A stretch of DNA of 64,000 bases. Source: Microbacterium sp. W4I20. Its GTDB lineage: Bacteria > Actinomycetota > Actinomycetes > Actinomycetales > Microbacteriaceae. Within the stretch, counting starts at the first letter, position 1. Every line of letters begins with the position of its first letter. The notes under the pieces are model-generated. The model did not search any database, was not told the origin of the DNA, and worked only from the letters and a program-made list of their open reading frames with translations. Shown one piece after another: positions 1 through 8,469 of this stretch. A program made the translations under genes and the position numbers. The DNA is taken from contig NZ_JAUSYB010000001.1 of assembly GCF_030816505.1 (NCBI RefSeq), positions 62,001 through 126,000 of the forward strand. The letters run 5' to 3'.

Positions 1-314
1 ACGACGCCGACGTCGTGACGGCGCCTTCCGGCGATCGCACTCTCAGCTACCGCAACCTCGTGTACGGGGCACTCCTCCTGCTCGCCGGCATCGCCGGTCT
101 CATCGCGGGGGTCATCCTCGGAGACGTCTGGGGGATCGTGGTCGGAGTCATCGGATTCGCAGCGATGCTCGCCGGCGTGATGTTCGCCGTCACTCCCGTT
201 CGCCGCACCACCCCGGTGGTCCCGCAGGAGCGCACCGCAACGAAGCCACAGACCTCCGCGTCCTTCATGGATCGTATGAACGATCGATGGGATCGCCGCC
301 AGGACGGTCACTGA
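1..314 (+). CDS. DUF3040 family membrane protein, 5' end cut by window
   Basis: The frame is open from the first full codon at position 3, so the gene begins upstream and only the C-terminal part is present. The GTG at position 15 is unlikely to be the real start, because the DADVV residues before it read like the usual family sequence. Two hydrophobic segments (roughly residues 19-36 and 38-58 counted from the GTG) form a hairpin in the membrane. A polar tail rich in Arg and Asp follows. DUF3040 proteins are small actinobacterial membrane proteins often found just upstream of mraZ; their function is unknown. A strong hairpin follows the stop codon, so this gene is probably a separate unit from the dcw cluster. 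Confidence 0.75.
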   Translation, partial: DADVVTAPSGDRTLSYRNLVYGALLLLAGIAGLIAGVILGDVWGIVVGVIGFAAMLAGVMFAVTPVRRTTPVVPQERTATKPQTSASFMDRMNDRWDRRQDGH

Positions 315-331
315 CCACCTCCCCCTTTCAC

Positions 332-363
332 AGAAGCCCGGATGCTGAGCATCCGGGCTTCTT
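332..363 (+). terminator. Rho-independent-type terminator after the DUF3040 gene
   Basis: A perfect 15-bp inverted repeat (332-346 and 348-362) surrounds a single central base, so the real loop is 3-5 nt. The stem is GC-rich in its middle and ends in CTT. There is no long U-tract, which is usual in high-GC actinobacteria. It lies 17 bp after the stop codon and separates the DUF3040 gene from the mraZ promoter. Confidence 0.8.
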
Positions 364-391
364 GCGTTGACGGTCACCTCCGCTCGGTTCC

Positions 392-418
392 CTCCACTTC
401 CCCTCCACCTCCCTCCAC
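392..418 (-). promoter_or_regulatory. Three GTGGAG boxes in inverse orientation, upstream mraZ region
   Basis: On the minus strand GTGGAG occurs three times; on the plus strand it reads CTCCAC at 392, 403 and 413. The spacings are 11 and 10 bp, about one helical turn. The same word, in the opposite orientation and with exact 10-bp spacing, occurs at 491-515 next to mraZ. MraZ binds short direct repeats with about 10-bp spacing in its own promoter. This distal cluster may therefore be a second MraZ site, or may be simple purine-rich sequence. It is reported from the pattern alone. Confidence 0.4.
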
Positions 419-490
419 CGCGGAATCCCGCGGAACTTCGGCGTGCCCTTTTTGGCTCGGCCGTCGATTGCGCCGATTGACCGTAGGAAT

Positions 491-515
491 GTGGAGGAAA
501 GTGGAGTAAAGTGGG
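491..515 (+). promoter_or_regulatory. Triple GTGG direct repeat, probable MraZ operator
   Basis: GTGGAGGAAA, GTGGAGTAAA and GTGGGG start at 491, 501 and 511, so GTGG repeats with an exact 10-bp period, 42 bp before the mraZ start codon. MraZ is a DNA-binding protein that autoregulates the dcw operon through short direct repeats of this spacing (TGGG-type in E. coli, AAAGTG-type in Mycoplasma). The AAAGTGG core seen here resembles both. TTGACC at 477-482 could be a -35 element overlapping the operator, but no convincing -10 partner was found. Confidence 0.7.
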
Positions 516-556
516 GCGCACCTCGAGTTGGCCGGACGGAGAGGGGGTGATGGCCG

Positions 557-988
557 ATGTTGCTAGGGACTCATTCCCCGAAGCTGGACGACAAAGGACG
601 GGTCATCCTTCCTGCGAAGTTCCGCGAAGACCTGGGTGGCGGCATCGTCGTCACGCGTGGTCAGGAACGCTGCCTCTACGTGTTCAGCACGGCCGAGTTC
701 GAGACGATGCACGAGCGGATCCGTCAGGCGCCGCTCGCCAACAAGCAGGCGCGTGACTTCATGCGCCTGTTCCTCTCCGGTGCCAGTGCGGAGATGCCCG
801 ACAGCCAGAACCGCATCACCATCCCCGCCCACCTGCGTCAGTACGCGGGCCTTCAGAAAGAGCTCATCGTCACCGGAGTCGGCGCTCACGCCGAGATCTG
901 GGATGCCGAGAGCTGGAACAGCTACCTCGCTGCCGGCGAGGAGACCTACTCCGATCTGGAGCAGGAGGTGATTCCGGGACTCTTCTGA
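557..988 (+). CDS. mraZ: Transcriptional regulator MraZ
   Basis: This 143-residue protein has the two SpoVT/AbrB-like halves of MraZ. The first is marked by [19 protein letters not shown] near the N-terminus, the second by [17 protein letters not shown] around residues 76-92. Length and sequence match the family. The ATG at 557 is set by the family N-terminus ([11 protein letters not shown]) and by a GAGGGGG Shine-Dalgarno at 541-547. MraZ forms ring-shaped oligomers that bind repeats in its own promoter and tune expression of the division and cell-wall cluster. The triple GTGG array just upstream fits autoregulation. It is the first gene of the dcw cluster, followed 104 bp later by rsmH. Confidence 0.97.
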   Translation: MLLGTHSPKLDDKGRVILPAKFREDLGGGIVVTRGQERCLYVFSTAEFETMHERIRQAPLANKQARDFMRLFLSGASAEMPDSQNRITIPAHLRQYAGLQKELIVTGVGAHAEIWDAESWNSYLAAGEETYSDLEQEVIPGLF

Positions 989-1092
989 CCTCGGCTGTGA
1001 TGCCCCCGCCGCTCCCGCCCCGACACACTTCCCCGGTGCCGGGTCGCGAAGCGGAGGGGGATCAGGGCCGAAGGTCGAACCCGAGAAAGATC

Positions 1093-2031
1093 ATGAGCCT
1101 CCGCGATATCCACACTCCCGTCCTGCTCGACCGCTGCGTCGAGCTGCTCGCTCCCGCCCTTCAGGCGGACGGAGCGGTCCTCGTCGACGCCACCCTCGGA
1201 ATGGGGGGCCACTCGGAAGCACTGCTCGAGCGATTCCCGCACATTCGGCTGGTCGGGCTGGACCGCGACACCGACGCTCTGCGCATCGCGGGGGAGCGCC
1301 TGGCCCGCTTCGAAGACCGCGTGACGCTGGTGCACACCGTCTACGACGAGATCGGACTTCACGCGCAGGGAGCCGCCGGCATCCTCTTCGACCTGGGCGT
1401 CTCGTCGCTCCAGCTCGACGAGGCCGAGCGGGGCTTCGCGTACTCGAAGGACGCACCGCTCGACATGCGCATGGACCAGACCAAGGGCGTCACCGCCGCC
1501 GAGGTCATCGCGACGTACAACGAGGGCAACCTGCGGCGCATCTTCGAACGCTACGGCGAGGAGAAGCTCGCGGGACGCTACGCGCGCTTCATCATCGACG
1601 CTCGTCAGAAGCAGCCGATCACCCGATCGGGAGAACTCGTCGAGATCCTGATCGCCGCGACGCCCGCTGCGGCGCAGCGCGCGGGTCACCCCGCGAAGCG
1701 CGTCTTCCAGGCCCTGCGCATCGAGGTCAACGCCGAGCTGAACGTGCTCGCGGACGCCATCCCCTCGGCGATGGACGCCCTCAGCGTCGGTGGACGCATC
1801 GTGGTGATGTCGTACCAGTCGCTGGAGGATCGTCTCGTGAAGCAGGCGTTCGCCGCGGCATCCGCCTCGACCGCACCCGCCGGGCTTCCCGTCGAGCTCC
1901 CTGAACACGCCCCCCGGTTCCGCATCCTCACCAAGGGCGCCGAACTCGCGGGCGAAGACGAGCGGGCACGCAACCCCCGCGCGATCCCGGTGCGCTTGCG
2001 CGCCGCCGAGAAACTCCGGGAGAGCGCATGA
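1093..2031 (+). CDS. rsmH: 16S rRNA (cytosine-1402-N4)-methyltransferase RsmH
   Basis: RsmH (MraW) methylates N4 of C1402 in 16S rRNA using S-adenosylmethionine, acting on the small subunit near the P site. The protein is 312 residues. The SAM-binding motif [11 protein letters not shown] is at residues 32-42 and is followed by the acidic loop GLDRDTDAL. Later motifs include [16 protein letters not shown] and [12 protein letters not shown]. The frame is open back to 997, but the ATG at 1093 is chosen because it has a GAGAAAGA Shine-Dalgarno at 1083-1090 and starts with the conserved HTPVLLDRC region; the upstream part is low-complexity. The stop overlaps the next ATG by 4 bp (ATGA), showing translational coupling. 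Confidence 0.96.
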   Translation: MSLRDIHTPVLLDRCVELLAPALQADGAVLVDATLGMGGHSEALLERFPHIRLVGLDRDTDALRIAGERLARFEDRVTLVHTVYDEIGLHAQGAAGILFDLGVSSLQLDEAERGFAYSKDAPLDMRMDQTKGVTAAEVIATYNEGNLRRIFERYGEEKLAGRYARFIIDARQKQPITRSGELVEILIAATPAAAQRAGHPAKRVFQALRIEVNAELNVLADAIPSAMDALSVGGRIVVMSYQSLEDRLVKQAFAAASASTAPAGLPVELPEHAPRFRILTKGAELAGEDERARNPRAIPVRLRAAEKLRESA

Positions 2032-2591
2032 GCCTGAACGCCGCGGCAGTCCGCAAGCCGGCACAGCCGATCGCCCCGCAGCGCACGCCGACCCGGCGGC
2101 TGCAGCCGGTCACGAGCCCTGCCGTCCGACGCAAGCCCAAGCTCGCCTACGCGCTGATCGCGCTCGGCGGTGCCCTCGCCATCGGAGCCGCGCAGATCGC
2201 CCTGTCGCTCGCGATCACGCAGGACTCTTTCGCCCTGAAGGATCTGTCCTCGCAGCAGCGTGAGCTCGATCTGCGCACCCACGCCCTCAACGAGGAGCTG
2301 ACCGGTATGAGCTCCCCCCAGGTGCTGGCGACCGGCGCAGCGAGCCTCGGCATGGTGGTCGCCGGATCTCCCTCCTACCTCCGACTGAGCGACAGCACCG
2401 TCTTCGGCACCGGAGCCGGCGCGGACGGGGTGTCGACTATCGACCCGGAGGGCGCCGGCGCGGTCGGGAACGCTCTGATCACCGCACCACCGGCGGAGAC
2501 CCCCGCCACCGAAGGCGGAGCCGTCGACCCGACCACGCAGGACCTCCCGCCGGCGATCACCGACGGCCTGCCGAGTCCCACTACGCACTGA
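2028..2591 (+). CDS. FtsL-like division protein
   Basis: This 187-residue bitopic membrane protein has a basic, proline-rich cytoplasmic N-terminus, one transmembrane helix (about residues 44-64) and a short coiled-coil-like segment (about 70-95, [16 protein letters not shown]). Its position between rsmH and ftsI, and this topology, are those of FtsL, which joins FtsQ and FtsB to activate the FtsWI septal synthase. Sequence similarity in the FtsL family is low, so the call rests on position and topology. An unusually long Gly/Pro/Thr-rich extracellular tail (about residues 120-187) follows the coiled coil. It may be a linker in the wall space or may simply be disordered. The 5' end overlaps rsmH by 4 bp. 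Confidence 0.75.
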   Translation: MSLNAAAVRKPAQPIAPQRTPTRRLQPVTSPAVRRKPKLAYALIALGGALAIGAAQIALSLAITQDSFALKDLSSQQRELDLRTHALNEELTGMSSPQVLATGAASLGMVVAGSPSYLRLSDSTVFGTGAGADGVSTIDPEGAGAVGNALITAPPAETPATEGGAVDPTTQDLPPAITDGLPSPTTH

Positions 2592-2628
2592 CGCCCGCCC
2601 ACCGCCCCTGATCCGACGGAGAGATCGC

Positions 2629-4401
2629 ATGACGACAAGAGCCACCCGCGGACCGCGGCGACGCACGGTGGTCGCCCTCGCGGTCATCCTCACGGTGCTG
2701 GCGACGTTCGTCGTGCGGCTCGTCGACATCCAGGTCGTGAGCGCCGACGAGCACGTCGCCAACTCGCTCACCAAGCTGGGCGTGGGGGACTCGATCCCCG
2801 GACAGCGGGGTTCCATCGTCGACGCCTCCGGAACGGTGCTCGCCTCCAGTGTGCTGGTCTACGACGCCCAGCTGAGCCCGCTGGTGATCATGAAGCTCGA
2901 GGAGAAGAAGCCGAAGCTGCCGTGGGCGGAGGCATCCGACAAGATCGCGGAGATCACCGGCCAGACCGGCGACGAAGTGCGAAAGATCGTCTCAGACGCG
3001 CTGGTCGACAACCCCGAGAGCCAGTACGCGCCCCTCAAGAAGTCACTCGACACCGAGCAGTTCATCGCCCTGCGCGATCTGGGTCTGGCGCCGTACCTCA
3101 GCATGAAGCCGCGGGAGACGCGGGTCTATCCGAACGGCGCCGTCGCCGGCAACATCCTGGGCTTCCTCGACAACACCGGGGCCGCACAGGCCGGGGTCGA
3201 GAAGCTGGAGCAGAAGTGCCTCGCACCGGTCGACGGCGAATTCAGCTATCGCCAGGGCAGGGACGGCGTGATCATCCCGGGAAGCGAACGCACCATCGAC
3301 GCCGTCAACGGCGGTTCCGTGCAGCTGACCATCAACAGCGACCTCAACTGGTACCTGCAGCAGATGATCGCCGAAGAGGCGCAGAAGCAGGGCGCGAAGG
3401 GTGCGACGGCCACGGTGGTCGAGGTCAAGACCGGGAAGATCCGGGCCGCAGCCGAGTGGCCTGCGCTCGACCCCAACGATCTGGCGACGATCACCGCTGA
3501 CGGCTGGGGGAGCGAGATCTTCCACCGCGACTTCGAGCCGGGCTCGACCTTCAAGGCGATCACCGCGGCCGCGGCGATCGAGGGCGCGGGCCTGAACCCG
3601 CTCAGCACCGTCAGCGCTTCGTCGCGAGAGACCTTCCCGAACGGTGCGGTGATCAACGACGCGTTCACCCACCCGGCGTACAACTACACTCTCGCGGGCG
3701 GTCTCATCGACTCCTCGAACGTCGCGCTGTCGAAGTTCGGAACCATGGTCAGTCCCGAGGTGCGCTACGACTATCTCTCTCGTTTCGGCGTCGGCAAGAA
3801 GACGATCGGACTCCCGAGCGAGGTCGCCGGCACGCTGCACCCGGTCAGCGAGTGGGACAACCAGTCGCTCTACACGACCACGTTCGGTCAGTACTTCACC
3901 GTGACGGCCGCGCAGCTCGCCGGCGCATACCAGGCCATCGCGAACGGCGGCGAGAAGATCGATCTCTCGCTCGTCGAGTCGTGCACCGGCGCCGACGGCA
4001 CCGTGGCCACGCCGGAGAAGCCGAAGCACGAGCAGATCGTCACCGAGAAGACGGCCGGTGAGCTGACGCGGATGCTGGAGAACGTCGCCGTCCAGGGTGG
4101 CAACGCCGATCGGATCAAGGTCCCGGGCTACCGCGTGACCAGCAAGACCGGTACGGCCCAGGTGGCTGACGAGGTGAACGGCGGGTACAAGGCCGGGGTC
4201 TACTACACCAGCATGGTGGGCTTCGCGCCGGTCGACGACCCCCAGTACGTCGTCGTGGTGACCCTCGACGAGCCGACTAAGGTTGTATCGTCCGCGGCCA
4301 CCGCATCCGCCTTCCAGAAGGCGATGACCCAGGTGATGAAGACCTATCGCGTGATGCCGTCCACTGTCCCGATGGATGAGCTGCTTCCCAAGTTCGGATA
4401 G
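2629..4401 (+). CDS. ftsI: Septal peptidoglycan transpeptidase FtsI (PBP3)
   Basis: FtsI is the class B penicillin-binding protein that cross-links septal peptidoglycan with FtsW. The protein is 590 residues. It has an N-terminal membrane anchor (about 14-34), a dimerisation domain, and a C-terminal transpeptidase with all three catalytic motifs: STFK at 306-309 (nucleophile Ser306), SSN at 362-364 and KTGT at 506-509. The ATG at 2629 follows a purine-rich GGAGAG Shine-Dalgarno. It sits downstream of the FtsL-like gene. Only 27 bp separate it from murF, so the murE gene normally found here is missing without an obvious remnant. Confidence 0.95.
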   Translation: MTTRATRGPRRRTVVALAVILTVLATFVVRLVDIQVVSADEHVANSLTKLGVGDSIPGQRGSIVDASGTVLASSVLVYDAQLSPLVIMKLEEKKPKLPWAEASDKIAEITGQTGDEVRKIVSDALVDNPESQYAPLKKSLDTEQFIALRDLGLAPYLSMKPRETRVYPNGAVAGNILGFLDNTGAAQAGVEKLEQKCLAPVDGEFSYRQGRDGVIIPGSERTIDAVNGGSVQLTINSDLNWYLQQMIAEEAQKQGAKGATATVVEVKTGKIRAAAEWPALDPNDLATITADGWGSEIFHRDFEPGSTFKAITAAAAIEGAGLNPLSTVSASSRETFPNGAVINDAFTHPAYNYTLAGGLIDSSNVALSKFGTMVSPEVRYDYLSRFGVGKKTIGLPSEVAGTLHPVSEWDNQSLYTTTFGQYFTVTAAQLAGAYQAIANGGEKIDLSLVESCTGADGTVATPEKPKHEQIVTEKTAGELTRMLENVAVQGGNADRIKVPGYRVTSKTGTAQVADEVNGGYKAGVYYTSMVGFAPVDDPQYVVVVTLDEPTKVVSSAATASAFQKAMTQVMKTYRVMPSTVPMDELLPKFG

Positions 4402-4428
4402 CCGGCGAGAGCCGCGCCTGGAGATGAC

Positions 4429-5841
4429 ATGATCACCCTGACGCTCGCTGAAGTCGCCGCCGCTGTCGGTGGTGAGCTGCGCGTGGCCGGAGAGCACACG
4501 ACCGAGACCTCGGTCGCGGGCGTCGTCGACACCGATTCCCGCACGATGTCGCCCGGGGCGATCTTCGTCGCGAAGCCCGGTGCCGAGACCGACGGCCATC
4601 GCTTCGTCGGCGCGGCTGTGGCTGCCGGCGCCGCGTTGGCGATCGTCGAGCACCTCGTCGACGAGCCCGTGTCGCAGATCGTCGTGCCGGATGCTGTCGC
4701 CGCCCTGGGAGACCTCGCGAGAGAAGTCGTCGCACGTGCCCGTGCCGCGGGGAACCTGCGGATCGTGGGCATCACCGGCTCGAACGGTAAGACCACCACG
4801 AAGAACTTCCTCGCGCGCATCCTTGCCGATGAGGGCGAGACCGTCGCCCCCGTCGCCTCGTTCAACAACGAGGTCGGCGCCCCGGTCACGATGCTCCGGG
4901 TGACCGAGAGCACGCGATTCCTGGTGAGCGAGTTCGGCGCGGCCGCTCCGGGCAGCATCGCCCACCTCGCGGGACTCGTCGCGCCCGACGTCGCCGTCGT
5001 GCTGATGGTGGGCATGGCCCATGCCGGTGGCTTCGGAGGCATCGAGGAGACCGCCAAGGCCAAGGCCGAGCTGGTGGCGGCTGCGCAGGCAGCGGGCACG
5101 GCCGTGCTCAACGTCGACGATGCCCGCGTCGCCGCGATGCGCGAGCTCGCCGAGTCCCGCGGCATGCGCGTGGTCGGCTTCGGGCAGAGCGCCGCCGCCG
5201 ACGTGCGCGCCCGCGACATCGAGGTGACGGCATCCGGAACCTCCTGCGTGATCGAAGCAGGAGGCGAGCGCATTCCGCTGCGCCTGCGAGTGCTCGGTTC
5301 GCACCACATCACGAACGCGCTGGCATCGATCGCCGCCGCCAGGGTGCTCGGAGTGTCGCTCGCCGACGCCGTCGCCCGCCTCGAGACGGTCGAGATCGCC
5401 GAGCGCTGGCGGATGCAGCCCCTGGGCAACGAGCGCGTGCGCATCATCAACGACGCCTACAACGCCAGTCCCGATTCGATGGCGGCGGCACTGCGCACGC
5501 TCGCCCAGATCACCGGTCCGACCGAGCGCACCGTCGCGGTCCTCGGGGCCATGACCGAGCTGGGGGAGAGCGCCGGGGAGGAGCACGATCGGATCGGACT
5601 GCTCGCGGTGCGACTGAACATCCAGCGGATCGTCGTCGTCGGGCCCGAGGCCAGAAGGCTCTACCTCTCTGCCGTCGGCGAAGGGTCCTGGGACAGCGAA
5701 GCCGTGCACCTGCCCGATCAGGACGCCGCGTTCGAGTACCTGCGCACCGAGCTCCGCGACGGAGATCGCGTGCTCGTGAAGTCATCCAATTCCGTGGGCC
5801 TCCGGCATCTCGGCGATCGTCTGGGAGAATTGTTCTCGTGA
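4429..5841 (+). CDS. murF: UDP-MurNAc-tripeptide--D-Ala-D-Ala ligase MurF
   Basis: MurF adds the D-Ala-D-Ala dipeptide to the UDP-MurNAc-tripeptide in the cytoplasm, using ATP. The 470-residue protein has the Mur ligase layout: an N-terminal UDP-binding domain, the ATP-binding P-loop GITGSNGKTTT at 114-124, the central motif SFNNEVGAPVT, and a C-terminal domain with NDAYNASPDSMAAAL. FNNEVG and NDAYNA distinguish MurF from MurE. ATG 4429 follows a GGAGATG Shine-Dalgarno. The end overlaps mraY by 4 bp (GTGA). The usual NVGTAHLGEFGS motif here reads MVGMAHAGGFGG, a variation between otherwise conserved residues. Confidence 0.94.
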   Translation: MITLTLAEVAAAVGGELRVAGEHTTETSVAGVVDTDSRTMSPGAIFVAKPGAETDGHRFVGAAVAAGAALAIVEHLVDEPVSQIVVPDAVAALGDLAREVVARARAAGNLRIVGITGSNGKTTTKNFLARILADEGETVAPVASFNNEVGAPVTMLRVTESTRFLVSEFGAAAPGSIAHLAGLVAPDVAVVLMVGMAHAGGFGGIEETAKAKAELVAAAQAAGTAVLNVDDARVAAMRELAESRGMRVVGFGQSAAADVRARDIEVTASGTSCVIEAGGERIPLRLRVLGSHHITNALASIAAARVLGVSLADAVARLETVEIAERWRMQPLGNERVRIINDAYNASPDSMAAALRTLAQITGPTERTVAVLGAMTELGESAGEEHDRIGLLAVRLNIQRIVVVGPEARRLYLSAVGEGSWDSEAVHLPDQDAAFEYLRTELRDGDRVLVKSSNSVGLRHLGDRLGELFS

Positions 5842-6944
5842 GGTCACTCATCATGGCGGCGGCGATATCGCTCGCCTTCACCCTGTTCCTGACTCCCGTC
5901 TTCCTGCGGCTCTTCCGCAAGTGGGGCTGGGGGCAGGTCATCCGCACCCCCGAAGCGGTGGAGAACCCGAGCCACGAGGCGAAACGCGGCACGCCGACGA
6001 TGGGCGGAGTGATCTTCATCGCGGGGTCGATCGTCGGATACTTCACCGGCGTCTTCGTCAGCGGCGAGGTCCCGGCGCTGTCGGCGCTCCTCGTGATCTG
6101 GCTGATGGTCGGCTTCGGCGCCGTCGGATTCATCGACGACTACATGAAGGTGCGAAGCCAGCGCAGTCTCGGACTCTCGGGGTGGCGAAAGATCGTCGGT
6201 CAGCTGCTCGTCATGGTCCCGTTCGGGATCGTGGCCCTGAACTTCCCGAACAAGTTCGGACAGATGCCGGCGAGCGCCTCGATCTCCCTGTTCCGCGACA
6301 TCACCTGGTTGAACCTCTTCGCGTTCGGCGTGGTCCTGGGATGGGTGCTGTACCTGGCGTGGATCTCGATCATCGGGGTCGCGACATCGAACAGCGTGAA
6401 CCTCACCGACGGACTCGACGGTCTGGCGGCCGGTGCCGGGGTGATCGTGGTCGGCGCCTACAGCGTCATCGCCTTCTGGCAGTTCAAGCAGCCGTGCATC
6501 GGCGGCGACCCGGATTCGCTCGGCGGATGCTACGAGGTGCGCGACCCGTTCAACCTCGCGATCATCGCCGCATCCTTCGCCGCGGGACTCATCGGTTTCC
6601 TGTGGTGGAACGCACCGAAGGCCAAGGTCTTCATGGGTGACGTCGGGTCGATGGCGATCGGCGGCGTGGTCACCGCGATGGCGATCCTCACCCGCACCGA
6701 GCTTCTGCTCCTCGTGATCGCGGGCGTCTTCGTGATCTCCTCCGGTTCCGTCATCCTGCAGCGCGCCTACTTCAAGGTCACCCGCGGCAAGCGGCTCTTC
6801 CTGATGAGTCCCTTCCACCACCATCTCGAGATGCGCGGCTGGTCGGAGATCACCATCGTGGTGCGCATGTGGATCATCGCCGGCCTCCTCGCGGTGTCGG
6901 CCATCGGACTGTTCTACGTCGAATGGCTCACGCGTGTCGGCTGA
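5838..6944 (+). CDS. mraY: Phospho-MurNAc-pentapeptide transferase MraY
   Basis: MraY transfers phospho-MurNAc-pentapeptide from UDP to undecaprenyl phosphate in the membrane, giving lipid I. The protein has 368 residues with about ten transmembrane helices. Diagnostic motifs are GTPTMGGVIFI (51-61), the catalytic DD pair in GFIDDYMKV (100-101), NSVNLTDGLDG (185-195) and the C-terminal SPFHHHLEMRGW. The GTG start overlaps the murF stop, and the stop lies inside murD, so the three genes are translationally coupled. A short Cys-containing loop (CIGGDPDSLGGC) around residues 216-227 is a small insertion. Confidence 0.96.
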   Translation: MRSLIMAAAISLAFTLFLTPVFLRLFRKWGWGQVIRTPEAVENPSHEAKRGTPTMGGVIFIAGSIVGYFTGVFVSGEVPALSALLVIWLMVGFGAVGFIDDYMKVRSQRSLGLSGWRKIVGQLLVMVPFGIVALNFPNKFGQMPASASISLFRDITWLNLFAFGVVLGWVLYLAWISIIGVATSNSVNLTDGLDGLAAGAGVIVVGAYSVIAFWQFKQPCIGGDPDSLGGCYEVRDPFNLAIIAASFAAGLIGFLWWNAPKAKVFMGDVGSMAIGGVVTAMAILTRTELLLLVIAGVFVISSGSVILQRAYFKVTRGKRLFLMSPFHHHLEMRGWSEITIVVRMWIIAGLLAVSAIGLFYVEWLTRVG

Positions 6945-8469
6945 TCGCCTTCGCACCCTGACGAGCTGGCATGCCGACTGGCAGGGCCTGCGCGTGGCGG
7001 TGCTCGGCCTCTCGATGACGGGCTTCTCGGTGGCGGACACGCTGGCCGAGCTCGACGCCGAGGTGCTCGTGCTCAGCGAGACCGCCGAGGAGGAGTACGC
7101 CCGGCTGCTGCCCGTGATCGGCGTCGGCCTCGAGCTCGGCTCGCTCGCCGCGGTCCCCGCCGCGCTGGTGGAGTTCGCGCCCGACGTCGTGATCGCCTCT
7201 CCGGGGTTCTCGCCGTCGCATCCGCTCATCCGCTGGGCGCAGGCCGCCGGCGTCCCGATCTGGGGCGACGTGGAGCTGGCCTGGCGCGTCCGCGACAAGG
7301 TCCTCCGCGCCGATGGCACGCCCGCCGACTGGGTGCTCATCACCGGGACGAACGGCAAGACGACCACGACCCAGCTGACCGCCTCGCTACTGGTCGAGGG
7401 CGGGAGGCGCGCAGCGCCCTGCGGCAACATCGGCGTGCCGGTGCTCGACGCCGTGCGCGACCCCGAGGGCTTCGACGTGCTCGTGGTCGAGCTCTCCAGC
7501 CATCAGCTCTGGTACCTCGGCCTGTCGAGTCCTGAGGGCGAGCTGTATCCGTTCGCCTCGGTGTGCCTCAACCTCGCCGACGATCACCTGGTCTGGCACG
7601 GCAGTGCCGCGGCGTACCGCGACGCCAAGGCCCTCGTGTATCGGAACACCCGCGTCGCCTGCGTCTACAACAAGGCGGATGCCGCCACACGGCGCATGGT
7701 CGAGGAAGCGGAGGTGGTCGACGGTGCTCGGGCGATCGGCTTCGATCTCGGCATCCCCGGCCCCAGTGACCTCGGCATCGTGGAGGGCCTGGTCGTCGAC
7801 CGCGCGTTCCTCGACGACCGGGCGCGCAGCGCGCTCGAGCTGACGACGGTCGCCGACCTCGAGCACGTCGGGCTGGCTGCGCCGCACATCGTGCAGAACA
7901 TCCTCGCCGCGAGTGCCCTCGCGCGGTCCCTCGGCACTCAGCCCGAGGCGATCCACGCCGCGCTGCAGAAGTTCCGACTCGACGCACACCGCATCCAGAT
8001 CATCGCGCGCCATGCGGGGGTGACGTGGGTCGACGATTCCAAGGCCACGAACCCGCACGCCGCCGCATCCTCGCTGCGCGCCTATCCCGGCGCGGTGTGG
8101 GTCGTCGGGGGAGATCTGAAGGGCGTGGACATCGCCGACCTGGTCTCGGAGGTCGGATCGACAGCCCGCGCGGCCGTCGTCATCGGCGTCGAGCGCACCG
8201 AGGTCGTCGCGGCATTCCGGCGACACGCGCCCGTGGTGCCGGTGTTCGAGGTGGATGCTGGCGAGACTGGACAGGTCATGAACCGTGTCGTGGAGATCGC
8301 GGCGGGGATCGTCGGCGACGAGGGCACAGTTCTGCTGGCCCCGGCGGCGGCATCCTTCGACCAGTTCTCCAGCTATGCGGATCGCGGCCACCGCTTCGCC
8401 GACGCGGTGCGGGACTGGATCGACCGGGGGAGCGCCGATGACGCAGGTAGCCCGCCCGCCGCGGTCTGA
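6934..8469 (+). CDS. murD: UDP-MurNAc-L-Ala--D-Glu ligase MurD
   Basis: MurD adds D-glutamate to UDP-MurNAc-L-Ala in the cytoplasm. The 511-residue protein has an N-terminal Rossmann-type domain (VAVLGLSMTGFSVADTL), the P-loop TGTNGKTTT at 138-146, the central LNLADDHLVWHGS metal-site region, and the C-terminal DDSKATNPHAA motif typical of MurD. The GTG at 6934 overlaps the end of mraY by 11 bp, and the 3' end overlaps ftsW by 32 bp. An out-of-frame ATG lies nearby, but only the GTG frame gives the MurD N-terminus. Confidence 0.95.
   Translation: MSADRLRTLTSWHADWQGLRVAVLGLSMTGFSVADTLAELDAEVLVLSETAEEEYARLLPVIGVGLELGSLAAVPAALVEFAPDVVIASPGFSPSHPLIRWAQAAGVPIWGDVELAWRVRDKVLRADGTPADWVLITGTNGKTTTTQLTASLLVEGGRRAAPCGNIGVPVLDAVRDPEGFDVLVVELSSHQLWYLGLSSPEGELYPFASVCLNLADDHLVWHGSAAAYRDAKALVYRNTRVACVYNKADAATRRMVEEAEVVDGARAIGFDLGIPGPSDLGIVEGLVVDRAFLDDRARSALELTTVADLEHVGLAAPHIVQNILAASALARSLGTQPEAIHAALQKFRLDAHRIQIIARHAGVTWVDDSKATNPHAAASSLRAYPGAVWVVGGDLKGVDIADLVSEVGSTARAAVVIGVERTEVVAAFRRHAPVVPVFEVDAGETGQVMNRVVEIAAGIVGDEGTVLLAPAAASFDQFSSYADRGHRFADAVRDWIDRGSADDAGSPPAAV

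Noticed and set aside
392..515. CRISPR-like repeat array upstream of mraZ
   Set aside because: The repeat unit is only 4-7 bp with a 10-bp period and no spacers; it fits regulator boxes.
997..1092. Longer RsmH starting at 997
   Set aside because: The extra 32 residues are low-complexity and the ATG at 1093 has its own Shine-Dalgarno and the family N-terminus.
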